DNA from: CBDBCU01 sp965243185
GTDB taxonomy: Bacteria; Chloroflexota; Dehalococcoidia; Lucifugimonadales; UBA3495
NCBI GenBank assembly: GCA_965243185.1
Contig: OZ251531.1
Span: 1,302,001 to 1,366,000 of the forward strand
DNA: 64,000 nucleotides
Direction: 5' to 3'
In this document: piece by piece, positions 17,126 through 27,665 of the stretch
Position numbering within the stretch: position 1 is the stretch's first letter
Layout of the letters: the number at the start of each line of letters is the position of its first letter
The notes under the pieces: generated by a model
Database searches by the model: none
What the model was told of the DNA's origin: nothing
The model's input: only the letters and a program-made list of their open reading frames with translations
Program-made: the position numbers and the translations under genes

Positions 17126-17824
17126 TTAGCCCAGGAAGGGCAGGATGGAATGCAGGATTTCCGTCCCTTCCGGCAAGGCGGGGCCGGTGTCGAATCCGCC
17201 AATCAGGTACACCAGAGTGAAAATGACAATCCAAACAATGTCGACGAAGTGCCAGTAAAGGCCGGCCAATTCCACATCCAAAGCGGTGCGCGGCCCCAAC
17301 CGTCCCTTGCGGGCAATCCACGCCAAGCCCAGCAGCCAGACGATACCCAGCGTCACATGAGCGCCGTGAAAGCCGGTCAGGGTAAAGAAGGTGCTGCCGA
17401 ACAGGTTGGTGTCAATCCGCAGCCCCTCAGAGCGGAACAGGTTGAACTCATAAACCTGAAAGCCGATAAAGATGGCCCCGAGAAAGGCCGTCGTCAGCAG
17501 CCAGAACTGGATCCGGCTCTGATTGCCTTCGTTAGTGGCGGCCAAGGCCCGCACCATCGCGAAACTGCTGCACAGCAGCACGAAAGTGCTGACGGTGGTA
17601 ATCGGCACGTCGATAATGTCGACGGGATAAGGGCCGACCAGGCTCTGCCCCCGATAGACCATATAAGTGGCAATCAGGGAGCCGAAAAAGAGGCAGTCCG
17701 AGGACAGGAAAACCCACATCAGGAGTTTCCGGTGGTCGATGCCGGTCGTAGTGGCGTGTTCGGCCCCGTGGCCGCCGGCGTGCTGCGGGCCGGCGTGGTG
17801 TCCGCTGTCGGTTTGGTGGGCCAA
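17126..17824 (-). CDS. ctaE: Cytochrome c oxidase subunit III
   Basis: A 232-residue membrane protein. After a His-rich N-terminus come five or so helices with the family segments WVFLSSDCLFFGSLIATY, FFTLTGFHGAHVTLG and GLYWHFVDIVWIVIFTLVYL; the last holds the conserved Glu/His/Trp pattern of subunit III. The gene starts three bases after the coxI stop and precedes the subunit IV-cytochrome fusion by 36 bp, so it is clearly in the operon. Confidence 0.95.
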   Translation of the reverse strand: MAHQTDSGHHAGPQHAGGHGAEHATTTGIDHRKLLMWVFLSSDCLFFGSLIATYMVYRGQSLVGPYPVDIIDVPITTVSTFVLLCSSFAMVRALAATNEGNQSRIQFWLLTTAFLGAIFIGFQVYEFNLFRSEGLRIDTNLFGSTFFTLTGFHGAHVTLGIVWLLGLAWIARKGRLGPRTALDVELAGLYWHFVDIVWIVIFTLVYLIGGFDTGPALPEGTEILHSILPFLG

Positions 17825-17826
17825 CT

Positions 17827-19797
17827 CTACCCCTCCTGATGGTGGGCTTGGGCGTGATTATGTACCAAGGTTTCCCCGCAGTAGGGGCAGAACTGGAAAG
17901 TCGGCTTGATGACGCTGGCGCAGTAGGGACAGCTCACCCCCTCCTTCGTCGCCGGCTCATTCGACCAGGCAACGATGCCGATAAAGGAGATGATGCCGCC
18001 GATAAAGGGAATGGGGAAACGGATGTAAGGCCAGCCCACATCAATCAGCATCCCCGCGCCCATAATCAGCACGCCAATCGCCGTTACCAGCGGCCAGTAA
18101 GAAGGGCTGGGCATATGGATGGTCGCCGGGTTCACCGGTGCCTCCGGCCCGGTGATCGGGTTGCCGTTGGCGGCCGCCTCCCGCTTGACAATCCAGTAGT
18201 GATCCAGCCCGCGCACCTGGGGAATTTGCGCGAAATTATACGCCGGCGGCGGCGAGTCAATCGACCATTCCAACCCCGGGGCGTCCCAAGGGTCATGCCC
18301 GGAATCTTTCTCTTTCCGCAGGCTGACGATAAGGTTCAGGATAAACGCCAGAGTGCCGGCCAGCAATACCAGGTAGCCCAGCGATGCCAGCATATTCAAC
18401 CCGTCCCAGCCGAACTCGCTGGCGTAGGTGTAAATCCGGCGCGGCATCCCGTTCAAGCCCAAGTAGTGCATCGGGAAAAAGGTAATGTTCATCCCGATAA
18501 AGTAGAGCCAGAAGTGGACTTTGCCAATGCCCTCGTGGAGCAGCTTGCCGGTCAGCTTGGGGAACCAGTAATAGACCCCGGAAAAGATGCCGAACAGCGC
18601 GCCGCCAAACAGCACATAGTGGATATGGGCGACGATGTAGTAGGTATCCTGCTGCTGATTGTCCGAAGGCGCGACCGCGTGGGATACGCCGCTAAGCCCG
18701 CCCACCACAAAGAGAGCGATAAAACCCAGGGAAAAGAGCATCGCCGTTTTCAGGTCAATAGAGCCGCCCCAAAGGGTGCCAATCCAGTTAAAGATTTTAA
18801 CCCCGGTCGGCACGGCAATCAGCATCGTGGTAATGGTGAACACCGATACCGCAATCGGCCCCAAGCCGACGGTGAACATATGGTGACTCCACACCGCCCA
18901 GCCCATTATGCCGATAACGATGCCGGAAAAAACCACCACCGGGTAGCCGAACAGCGGCTTGCGGGAAAAGGTCGGCAACACTTCCGACACAATGCCCATC
19001 GCCGGCAGAATCAGGATATAGACCTCCGGATGGCCGAAAACCCAGAACAAATGCTGCCACATTATCGGGTCGCCGCCGCCCTCCGGGACGAAAAAGTTGG
19101 TGCCGAAGTTGCGGTCGAAGGTCAGTTCAATCAATCCCACGGTGATGACCGGGAAAGCCAGCACCAGCAGGATGGAAGTTATCAGGGTCATCCAGACGAA
19201 CAGGGGCATCCGCATCAAGCTCATCCCCGGCGCGCGCATATTGACGATGGTAACGATGAAGTTAAAGGCGGCCGCCAAGGATGATACGCCCAGCACCTGC
19301 AAGCCCAAAGCCCAATAGTCCAGCCCGGCGTTGGGGCTGAACGGCTTTTCGGTCAGGTTGGCGTAGGAAAACCAGCCGGCATCCGGGGCCTGATTAGTCA
19401 GGAAACTGGCGTTGAGCAGCAACCCGCCAAAGAGGAAAACCCAGTAGCTGAAAGCGTTAAGGCGGGGGAACGCCACATCCCGCGCCCCAATCGCCAGCGG
19501 GATGACAAAGTTAAAGAAACTGGCGCTCAACGGCATCACCACGAGGAAAATCATCGTGGTGCCGTGCATGGTGAACATCTGGTTGAAAGCGTCCGGGCTG
19601 ACCAGGGAATTGTCCGGCACCGCCAATTGCAGGCGGATAACGCCGGCTTCGACGCCGCCGAGGAGCAGGAAAATGAAAGCGGTAACGCCGTACAAGACGC
19701 CGATACGCTTGTGGTCGACGGTGGTCAGCCAGCTCCAGAGACCGGTAGCCCCGGCCGGGCGGGCGATTACGCCGGTAGTTTCGGCGGCGGTAGCCAT
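17827..19797 (-). CDS. ctaD: Cytochrome c oxidase subunit I with C-terminal zinc ribbon
   Basis: The catalytic heme-copper subunit, 656 residues with about twelve membrane helices. Segments such as TMHGTTMIFLVVMP (heme ligand His), FWVFGHPEVYILILPA (CuB His and cross-linked Tyr), and THHMF-like SHHMFTVG with later VAHIHYVLFGG are all present, as expected of an A-type oxidase. After the last helices there is a two-CxxC zinc ribbon (CPYCASVIKPTFQFCPYCG) and a His-rich tail, which standard subunit I lacks. It is transcribed after subunit II and just before subunit III. Confidence 0.96.
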   Translation of the reverse strand: MATAAETTGVIARPAGATGLWSWLTTVDHKRIGVLYGVTAFIFLLLGGVEAGVIRLQLAVPDNSLVSPDAFNQMFTMHGTTMIFLVVMPLSASFFNFVIPLAIGARDVAFPRLNAFSYWVFLFGGLLLNASFLTNQAPDAGWFSYANLTEKPFSPNAGLDYWALGLQVLGVSSLAAAFNFIVTIVNMRAPGMSLMRMPLFVWMTLITSILLVLAFPVITVGLIELTFDRNFGTNFFVPEGGGDPIMWQHLFWVFGHPEVYILILPAMGIVSEVLPTFSRKPLFGYPVVVFSGIVIGIMGWAVWSHHMFTVGLGPIAVSVFTITTMLIAVPTGVKIFNWIGTLWGGSIDLKTAMLFSLGFIALFVVGGLSGVSHAVAPSDNQQQDTYYIVAHIHYVLFGGALFGIFSGVYYWFPKLTGKLLHEGIGKVHFWLYFIGMNITFFPMHYLGLNGMPRRIYTYASEFGWDGLNMLASLGYLVLLAGTLAFILNLIVSLRKEKDSGHDPWDAPGLEWSIDSPPPAYNFAQIPQVRGLDHYWIVKREAAANGNPITGPEAPVNPATIHMPSPSYWPLVTAIGVLIMGAGMLIDVGWPYIRFPIPFIGGIISFIGIVAWSNEPATKEGVSCPYCASVIKPTFQFCPYCGETLVHNHAQAHHQEG

Positions 19798-19923
19798 AGC
19801 AGTTCCTCTCCTGGTCGGTTGCGCCGGTTAATTGCGCTGCGCCCCGCCGCCAGGCCGCTGCTAAACCGGATTTGCTCCCGGCGGTACGCGGTAAAGCGCG
19901 GCGGGGTTTGATTCAGTTCAATT

Positions 19924-21045
19924 TTACTTCAGGCTCAGCAGATATTCCATCAAGTCGGAAATCTGGCGTTCACTCAGGTTAGCCCGGCCGTCATCGGTCT
20001 GGTAAATGTTGGCCCGCCCCGCCATGTGATTGCCCGGCTTGATGTCCTCCGGATTGCGGAGCCACTGCCGCAGGTTGTCCCGGTTCAAGTCAGCCAAGCC
20101 GGCGCCAAACCGTTCCCGGGTGGCCAGATCGGTCAAATTGGGGCCGGGCGCAATGCCGGTTTCCGTAGTCATAAAGCCGGTTACCCGTCCCGCCACCACC
20201 GCCGGGCTGTCGGAGCCGTTGGCGGTGTGGCAAACTACACAGCCGCCAACCCCGTTAAAGACCTGCTGCCCGGCCGTGGCTTGCGCCGACAGTTCCGGCG
20301 TCTGCCCAAAACTTTCCGCCCAAGCCAGGTAATCCTCTTGCGGCAGCACCTGCACCAGAAACTTCATTTGCGCGTGCGCCGTGCCGCAAAACTCGGCGCA
20401 CTGCCCGTAAAAAGTGCCGGTTTCATCCGCTTGGAACCACATATAGTTGTTGCGGGTCGGCACCACATCCACCTTGCCCGCCAGTTTCGGCACCCAGAAA
20501 CTGTGGATGACATCCTCGCTGCGGAGGTTGACCCGGATTGCCCGGTCCACCGGCACCCGCAGTTCGTTGGCGGTAGTAATGTATTTGCCGTTGCCGTCCG
20601 CGTCGGGATACTCAAAGGCCCACCACCACTGATGGCCGATGGCAGTAACTTCGAGGGCATCCGCGCCCCGCGGCGGCTGATCCAGTTCAAAGAGGGTAAT
20701 AACCGACCAGATGCCCAAGCCCAGGATAAGCACCGTGGGAATAACGGTCCAAGTGATTTCCAATGCGGTATGGCCGTGGGTCTGCGGCGGCAGTTCATCC
20801 TGACCGGGGCGGCGGCGGAACTTGATGATGGCATAAATAAGGATGCCTTCGACGATGACGAAAACGGCAACCATCACCCAGAGCAGGACATTGAACAAGA
20901 GCAGCTGCCGCTCGGCGACCGGGCCGGCCGTGCCGAAAGTGGACTGCTTGGCGTCCGGCGCGCAAGCCAGCAGCAGCAGGAAAAGGGACAGCAGCCCCAA
21001 CAGGGCCAAGTGCCGACTGCGGAAGGGCGGAATCCATTTGGTCAT
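19924..21045 (-). CDS. ctaC: Cytochrome c oxidase subunit II, caa3 type, lipoprotein
   Basis: A 373-residue subunit with a lipobox (FLLLLAC) after the first hydrophobic stretch, two transmembrane helices, then a cupredoxin domain with the CuA motif CAEFCGTAHAQM and the electron-entry WWW region (GHQWWWAFEY). The C-terminal extension is a cytochrome c domain (CVVCH, Met near PGNHM), which makes this a caa3-type oxidase. ATG 21045 is chosen as it gives a proper signal; an in-frame ATG at 21120 adds 25 residues. First gene of the oxidase operon; a palindrome lies 108 bp upstream. Confidence 0.95.
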   Translation of the reverse strand: MTKWIPPFRSRHLALLGLLSLFLLLLACAPDAKQSTFGTAGPVAERQLLLFNVLLWVMVAVFVIVEGILIYAIIKFRRRPGQDELPPQTHGHTALEITWTVIPTVLILGLGIWSVITLFELDQPPRGADALEVTAIGHQWWWAFEYPDADGNGKYITTANELRVPVDRAIRVNLRSEDVIHSFWVPKLAGKVDVVPTRNNYMWFQADETGTFYGQCAEFCGTAHAQMKFLVQVLPQEDYLAWAESFGQTPELSAQATAGQQVFNGVGGCVVCHTANGSDSPAVVAGRVTGFMTTETGIAPGPNLTDLATRERFGAGLADLNRDNLRQWLRNPEDIKPGNHMAGRANIYQTDDGRANLSERQISDLMEYLLSLK

Positions 21046-21152
21046 AGTGGTGGTCTTACCTTTGTCGTCCCCGGCCCCGGCGGGACGGGAATTTGCGCCG
21101 CGGAAGGGCAAAAGCCCCATTTGCCAACTCCCCTTTGTATGCTGCTCTGCCC

Positions 21153-21171
21153 GACTAAAGCATCTTTAGTC
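21153..21171. promoter_or_regulatory. Perfect 8-bp palindrome upstream of oxidase operon
   Basis: GACTAAAG-CAT-CTTTAGTC lies in the divergent region between the oxidase operon and the coxS operon. It looks like a regulator-binding site; the regulator is unknown. Confidence 0.5.
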
Positions 21172-21311
21172 TGTGCAAATTTTCACTAACGCGGGGAAAG
21201 ATTACCACAGCGATTAAAACCTGTCAATGATATTGCCGCCGGAAATTGGCAAGCAATCTCAAAAGATTTGGCATATCTTTGCCGGCAAACGGAACCGGCA
21301 GCGCCGCCCTG

Positions 21312-21340
21312 CTGACACCCCCGTCTCAATCTGGTATAGT
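21312..21340 (+). promoter_or_regulatory. Promoter of coxS operon
   Basis: CTGACA (21312-21317) and TATAGT (21335-21340) are 17 bp apart, placing the start of transcription near 21347, 28 bp before the coxS ATG. Confidence 0.65.
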
Positions 21341-21374
21341 AAAAACCCAAATCGGAAACTGAGGACAATTCCTT

Positions 21375-21854
21375 ATGAACCAGTCCGTTACTCTAACCGT
21401 CAACGGCGCACCTTTCACCCGGGATATTCCCGCCAGCCGGCTGCTGGTCGATTTTTTGCGCTATGACCTGGGTTTGACCGGGACTAAAGAGGGTTGCAGC
21501 GTGGGGGTCTGCGGGGCTTGCACCGTGCTGGTCGCTGGGGAAATGGCGGCATCCTGCATTGCTTTGGCCGCCAACCTCGACGGGGCGGAAATTACGACCA
21601 TTGAGGGGCTGGCCCAAGCGGGGCGGCTGCATCCGGTGCAGCAGGCGTTTATTGACTACGGCGGCTTTCAGTGCGGCATTTGTACACCGGGTCAGGTAAT
21701 GGCGGCCAAGGCGCTGCTGGAAGTCAATCCGCAGCCTACGGAATCGGAGATCCGGGAGTGGATGATGGGCAATCTGTGCCGCTGCACCGGCTACTACAAG
21801 ATTGTAGAGTCAGTGGTACAAGCGGCGGCGGCCGCCGCCGGGGAGGGGAAGTAA
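21375..21854 (+). CDS. 2Fe-2S small subunit of molybdenum hydroxylase (CoxS type)
   Basis: A 159-residue protein with two 2Fe-2S sites: the plant ferredoxin-type cluster CSVGVCGACTVLV plus a further Cys, and the helical cluster CGICTPGQV...NLCRCTGY. It passes electrons from the Mo cofactor to FAD. Its stop overlaps the next start (TAATG). No large subunit gene is found in this operon; the only one in view is at the window's left end, 20 kb away. Confidence 0.95.
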   Translation: MNQSVTLTVNGAPFTRDIPASRLLVDFLRYDLGLTGTKEGCSVGVCGACTVLVAGEMAASCIALAANLDGAEITTIEGLAQAGRLHPVQQAFIDYGGFQCGICTPGQVMAAKALLEVNPQPTESEIREWMMGNLCRCTGYYKIVESVVQAAAAAAGEGK

Positions 21855-22738
21855 TGCCGGATTTTCAGCTGCATCAGCCGGCTACCTTGGCCGCCGCCTT
21901 TGACCTGCTGGAAAAGTACGGGGAGGATGCCCGGCTGCTGTCGGGGGGGACGGCGTTGGTGCTGCAAATGAAGCAGCGGTTCGCGCAGCCGGGGCAGGTG
22001 ATCAGTCTGCGCCGGATTGCCGGGTTGGGCGATATGGCGGCTACTGCTGAGGGCGGTATTGAAATTGGCGCGCTCTGCACCCAGCGGCAAGTGGAAATCA
22101 GCCCCTTGGCCGCCGGGCGGGCGGCCTTGGCGGTAGCCGCCTATCGGCAGGTGGCGACGCCGCGCATCCGCAGTATGGCAACCGTGGGCGGCGGCTTGGC
22201 CCATGGCGACCCGAATCAAGACCCGCCGCCGGCTCTAATGGCATTGGACGCGACGGTGACTTTGACGGCGGCCTCCGGGACGCGGACTTTGCCGGTGGCG
22301 GAGTTGTTTCTGGATTATTTTGACACCGATGTACGGGCCGGGGAAATTATTACCGGTCTGACCATACCGCCGGCGCCGGCCAGGTCGGGAACGGCCTTTA
22401 TCAAGTTTTTGCCGCGGACGGCGGATGATTACGCCACGGTTTCGGCGGCGGCGGTAATTGTGCCGGATGATGCCGGCAACTGCCGGAAAGCGCGGGTGGC
22501 TTTGGGTTCAGTGGGGTTGACGCCGCTGCGGGCCCGGGCGGTAGAGGATGCTTTGCAGGGAAAGCCGTTGACGGCGGATAACATTGGCGCGGCGGCGGAT
22601 GTAGTAGCGGATTTAGTTGACCCTCTGGACGACCACCGGGGATCGGCGGAGTATAAGCGGGAGATGGCCGTGGTGTTCACCCGGCGGGCAGTGGAACAAG
22701 CGGCGCAGGCGGCCTTGGCCGGCCCGGGGTTGGCGTAA
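21854..22738 (+). CDS. FAD-binding subunit of molybdenum hydroxylase (CoxM type)
   Basis: A 294-residue protein with the FAD_binding_5 pattern LLSGGTALVLQMKQRF and the second FAD motif in MATVGGGLAHGDPNQD (usual form TIGGNIAHADPAAD). The start ATG 21854 overlaps the coxS stop, and its own stop overlaps the next start (TAATG again), so the three genes are translationally coupled. It differs from the His-rich CoxM at 1381 and has no His insert. Confidence 0.93.
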   Translation: MPDFQLHQPATLAAAFDLLEKYGEDARLLSGGTALVLQMKQRFAQPGQVISLRRIAGLGDMAATAEGGIEIGALCTQRQVEISPLAAGRAALAVAAYRQVATPRIRSMATVGGGLAHGDPNQDPPPALMALDATVTLTAASGTRTLPVAELFLDYFDTDVRAGEIITGLTIPPAPARSGTAFIKFLPRTADDYATVSAAAVIVPDDAGNCRKARVALGSVGLTPLRARAVEDALQGKPLTADNIGAAADVVADLVDPLDDHRGSAEYKREMAVVFTRRAVEQAAQAALAGPGLA

Positions 22739-23193
22739 TGCGGTTGGAGCAGCGGTGCGTAGTGCCATTGGCGCCGGCGGCGGCGTGGGAGCTGCTGCTC
22801 GATTTGCCGCGGGTCGCGCCGTGCATTCCCGGGGTGTCGGCGGTGCGGGATGAAGGCGATGGTCGGTTTGCCGGGCAGATGACAGCCCAAGCCGGCCCCC
22901 TGCGCGTGAACTTGGCCGGAACAGTTCGGATCGTGGCCCAAGACGCGGCCAAGGGAGCGGCGGAATTGACCCTGGAAGCCGCCGACCGGCGGTTGGGCGG
23001 CTCCGTCCGTACCCATCTGACGCTCCACCTGACCCCCATCGCCGAAAACCAAACCCAACTGACCATCAGCACCGATACCACCTTTGGCGGCCGCCTCGCC
23101 ACTTTAGGCCAGCCCATCATCCGCCGCAAAGCCGCCGCCGCCCTCGACGAATTCGCCCACAACCTCGCCGCCCTGCTGGAATCTGGCCGCTAG
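22738..23193 (+). CDS. SRPBCC/CoxG-family protein
   Basis: A 151-residue protein with the CoxG-type START-like fold: EQRCVVPLAPAAAWELLLD at the N-terminus, VAPCIPGVSAV, then a C-terminal amphipathic helix. CoxG proteins recruit or help mature Mo-hydroxylases at the membrane. Here the short form lacks the C-terminal membrane tail. It is coupled to coxM. Confidence 0.85.
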   Translation: MRLEQRCVVPLAPAAAWELLLDLPRVAPCIPGVSAVRDEGDGRFAGQMTAQAGPLRVNLAGTVRIVAQDAAKGAAELTLEAADRRLGGSVRTHLTLHLTPIAENQTQLTISTDTTFGGRLATLGQPIIRRKAAAALDEFAHNLAALLESGR

Positions 23194-23324
23194 ATTGCCC
23201 CTTCCCCAGCCATCCCTTACAATAAGGGTATGCAATTGCAGTTGTCCCGGCAGTTCCGCATTAGGTAGCCGGGTAGCTTTCGGGTTATGCAACTTCAAAC
23301 CTATGCCAATGGAGAGTAGAGAAA

Positions 23325-23483
23325 ATGCCGGTTGAAATCAAAAACGGCCCATGCTGGCAGTGCAAGACCTTCGGCAAACTGCGGAAAGCGCGGGATGAGC
23401 GGTGGCTTTGCGGAGACTGCTTGATCAAGCGGGTCAAGGATTACACGGCCAAGTCCTTGCGGACGAAAATGCAGGGGGAGTAG
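23325..23483 (+). CDS. Small zinc-ribbon protein
   Basis: A 52-residue basic protein too short for many gene finders. It has CWQC near residue 10 and CGDC near residue 29, a four-cysteine zinc ribbon pattern. ATG 23325 follows GGAGAG by eight bases, and the frame ends TAG 23481-23483. I do not recognise a family. A role in nucleic acid binding is only suggested by the charge and the ribbon. Confidence 0.6.
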   Translation: MPVEIKNGPCWQCKTFGKLRKARDERWLCGDCLIKRVKDYTAKSLRTKMQGE

Positions 23484-23591
23484 GGGTAAGGGCCGGGGAT
23501 TGAGGAATTTGCCGGGAATTTGGGGGAGTTGGCGGCGAGTGAGGGTAGGTCGTGTTCCCCCTAACGCTGGGGCAGGGCAGTCAATTGTCTA

Positions 23592-23720
23592 TGTCATTCC
23601 GCGGCTGTCGCCGCGGAATCTAAAATGCCTGCCTTAAACCCCTCTCAAAACCCGCAGTCTCCCCAAACTCCAAAAGTTTTGAGGGGGTGCGGGGGAACTT
23701 TTACAAAAGTTCCCCCGCCG
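23592..23720. repeat. Family 2 and family 3 repeats before RNA copy A
   Basis: A family 2 palindrome (TCATTCCGCGG to CCGCGGAATC, 23592-23620) is followed by a family 3 block (23671-23720) that holds GGGGGAACTT-TTACAAA-AGTTCCCCC, a strong hairpin. The same order of block and AT-rich spacer precedes RNA copy C and, split by the transposon, copy B. Confidence 0.75.
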
Positions 23721-23772
23721 TAACTCCCAAAATCCAATTTCTAAATCCCCGAAAATTCATCCCATTCACCCC

Positions 23773-23802
23773 TTGACAAACCCCCAAACCCTCCCCCATA
23801 AT
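23773..23802 (+). promoter_or_regulatory. Promoter of RNA copy A
   Basis: TTGACA (23773-23778) and CATAAT (23797-23802) with an 18-bp spacer, followed by AAAA. The same pair stands in front of copies B and C at 17 bp. Confidence 0.8.
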
Positions 23803-23808
23803 AAAACC

Positions 23809-24310
23809 CGTCACGGTTAACCTGACCCCGGGACGCCGGGTTCTTTACGCTAAGCTTACCGTAAAACTTAATACCGCTCCACACAGCGCGCTGTGGGCCC
23901 CGGCCGGCCTAACAAACCGCCGGACGCCTCAACACTCCTACCCCGGGGCAGCGGCCCAAGGACCCGCAACCCCAACCGGAGTAGCGGCCAACGGCAAATC
24001 CCACTAGCCGTACCAACCGCGCCCCATTCCTACAGGAGTCGGAGCAACCCAAGTTGACTGGAGAACGGTCAACCGCGGTCGCAACACCGGGCCAACCCGC
24101 CGGCATGGCAACCATACCAACCGGCGCCAGTAGCCACTACAAGGTAGCGCGACCGTAATCGGCAGCCTGACCGGGCATTACCGAGATGTGCAGCAAGGTA
24201 TCCAATCGGTGTAGCAACCCACATGGTCAGACCTGCCAACCCTTCTCCCGACAAGGCGGAAACCGCGGCCGCGGTTTCCGCCAACACCGGTCTCGCCAAA
24301 CCGGCCCCAA
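23809..24310 (+). ncRNA. Unrecognised structured RNA, copy A
   Basis: One of three homologous sequences, each after a near-consensus promoter and with no open frame conserved between copies. Shared parts in order are: CCCCGGGACGCCGGGT (from 23826), a TTACGCTAAGCTTACCGT block, a hairpin CACAGCGCGCTGTG (23882-23895), TACAGGAGTCGGAG, a hairpin GTTGACTG/CGGTCAAC (24053-24073) whose stem changes in a compensated way in the other copies, a CCGG-ATGG-CCAT-CCGG nested stem (24100-24126), and GGCGGAA...TTCCGCC (24255-24281). The 3' end is less clear than in B and C. It is followed by glnS, 80 bp on. It may be a regulator of glnS or, more likely, an independent RNA. I know no Rfam class that it matches. 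Confidence 0.7.
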
Positions 24311-24388
24311 CTTCCCCCTTTCCCCCTGTAACTCACCCCCGCAAAGTGCTAAAATATCCCCATCTCAAACCAAAGGGTAGCAGCCACT

Positions 24389-26098
<1,710 letters not shown>

Positions 26099-26116
26099 TC
26101 AAGGAGCATTTCCAAA

Positions 26117-27586
26117 ATGCCCGACAACATCCGCGTCCGCTATGCCCCCAGCCCTACCGGCTACCCGCATATCGGCAACATCCGTACCGCCTTTTTCAAC
26201 TGGCTCTTTGCCCGGCACAACGGCGGCCGCTTTATCGTCCGCATCGAGGACACCGACCAAGAGCGACTCGTCCCCGGCGCCGTCGACGCCATCCTCGACG
26301 GCTTGGCTTGGCTGGATCTTGATTGGGACGAAGGCCCCCGGGTCGGCGGCGATTTCGGCTCCTACTTTCAGTCGGAACGCCTCCCCATCTACCACGAAAA
26401 CGCAGAACGCCTGATCGCCCAAGGGGACGCCTACCGCTGCTACTGCACCGTTGAACGGCTCAATCAGATGCGGGAGGAACAGAAACGCGCTAAATCCCCC
26501 CATCTCCGCTACGACCGCCGTTGCCGCTACCTCGACCCGGCAGAAATCCGCCGCCAGGAAGCCGCCGGCACCCCCTCAGTAGTCCGCTTTGCCGCCCCCG
26601 ACTCCGGCTTGACCCGCCTGAACGACCTGATAAGGGATGAAGTCGAATGGCAGAACGAACTGTTGGATGACTTTATCCTGCTCAAATCCGACGGTTTCCC
26701 TACCTACCATCTGGCGGTCGTAACCGATGACTACCGGATGCAGATTAGCCATGTCCTGCGCGCCGAGGAATGGCTGCCCAGCGTCCCCCGCCACTTGCTC
26801 CTCTGCCAAGCCCTCGGCTACCCCTTGCCGCAATACGGCCATCTGCCGATGATTCTCGGCCCCGATCGTGCCAAGCTTTCCAAACGGCACGGCGCCACTT
26901 CCCTTATGGAATATCGGGATGCCGGCTACCTGCCGGCCGCCCTCCGCAACTTTATGGCATTGCTCGGCTGGTCCCTCGACGACAAAACCGAAGTAATGCC
27001 GATTGAAATGATGCGCGACCACTTTACCCTCGACCGGGTCGGCAAGCCCGCCGCCATCTTTGACCGGGACAAACTCGACTGGATGAACGGCGTCTATATT
27101 CGGGAACTGTCCGATGTTGCCCTGGCGGCGGCAATGCTGCCCTGGCTGGAAAAAGACCTGCCCCCGGAACTCCTGCCGGTCGATTTAGACTACCTAACCC
27201 GCATTGCCCCCCTGGTGCGGGAGCGGCTGAAACTGCTCACCGAAGCGGCGGAAATGACCGCCTACTTCTTTGCGCCGCAGCCGGACTATAACCCCGCCGA
27301 CCTGATTCCGCGGGGAATGACCGCATCGGAAACGGCGGCGGCCCTCGACCGCGCCCGGGAAACCCTAGATGCCGCCCCGGATTTCAGCGGCCCCGCTCTC
27401 GAGGAACTGCTGCGGGCCGTCGGCGATGAATTGAACCTTACGCCGCGCCGTTTCTTTGGCGCCCTCCGCACCGCCGTCACCGGCCGCAGCGTCTCCCCGC
27501 CGCTCTTCGACACCATCGCCGTATTGGGCCGCGACCGGGTTATCGCCCGCCTGCAATGGGCCAGCAGTGCCTTGCCCGCCGACTAA
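26117..27586 (+). CDS. gltX: Glutamyl-tRNA synthetase
   Basis: A 489-residue class Ib synthetase with PSPTGYPHIGNIRTA (HIGN 18-21) and KLSKRHG (253-257), the standard GluRS signatures. The anticodon-binding helical domain follows from about 330. A short intergenic space after glnS with AAGGAGCATTTCC (ribosome binding site) supports an operon. Because GlnRS is present, this enzyme may be discriminating, but sequence alone does not settle it. Confidence 0.97.
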   Translation: MPDNIRVRYAPSPTGYPHIGNIRTAFFNWLFARHNGGRFIVRIEDTDQERLVPGAVDAILDGLAWLDLDWDEGPRVGGDFGSYFQSERLPIYHENAERLIAQGDAYRCYCTVERLNQMREEQKRAKSPHLRYDRRCRYLDPAEIRRQEAAGTPSVVRFAAPDSGLTRLNDLIRDEVEWQNELLDDFILLKSDGFPTYHLAVVTDDYRMQISHVLRAEEWLPSVPRHLLLCQALGYPLPQYGHLPMILGPDRAKLSKRHGATSLMEYRDAGYLPAALRNFMALLGWSLDDKTEVMPIEMMRDHFTLDRVGKPAAIFDRDKLDWMNGVYIRELSDVALAAAMLPWLEKDLPPELLPVDLDYLTRIAPLVRERLKLLTEAAEMTAYFFAPQPDYNPADLIPRGMTASETAAALDRARETLDAAPDFSGPALEELLRAVGDELNLTPRRFFGALRTAVTGRSVSPPLFDTIAVLGRDRVIARLQWASSALPAD

Positions 27587-27592
27587 TCGCTA

Positions 27593-27624
27593 AAAGGGGC
27601 GGGTCTGCTAATCCGCCCCCTTGA
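27593..27624 (+). terminator. Terminator after gltX
   Basis: AAGGGGCGG and CCGCCCCCTT flank a 10-base loop just after the gltX stop, followed by TTGACC. The stem is strong; the T-run is short. Confidence 0.6.
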
Positions 27625-27665
27625 CCATCAAAAGAACGACAAAATCCGGTATATCCGGTTAATCT

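Noticed and set aside
17839..19284. A 481-codon + strand frame.
   Set aside because: It is antisense to cytochrome oxidase subunit I and has no similarity or ribosome site.
23809..24310. RNase P RNA, tmRNA or a glnS riboswitch.
   Set aside because: Conserved signatures of those RNAs are not found, and copies B and C are not next to similar genes.
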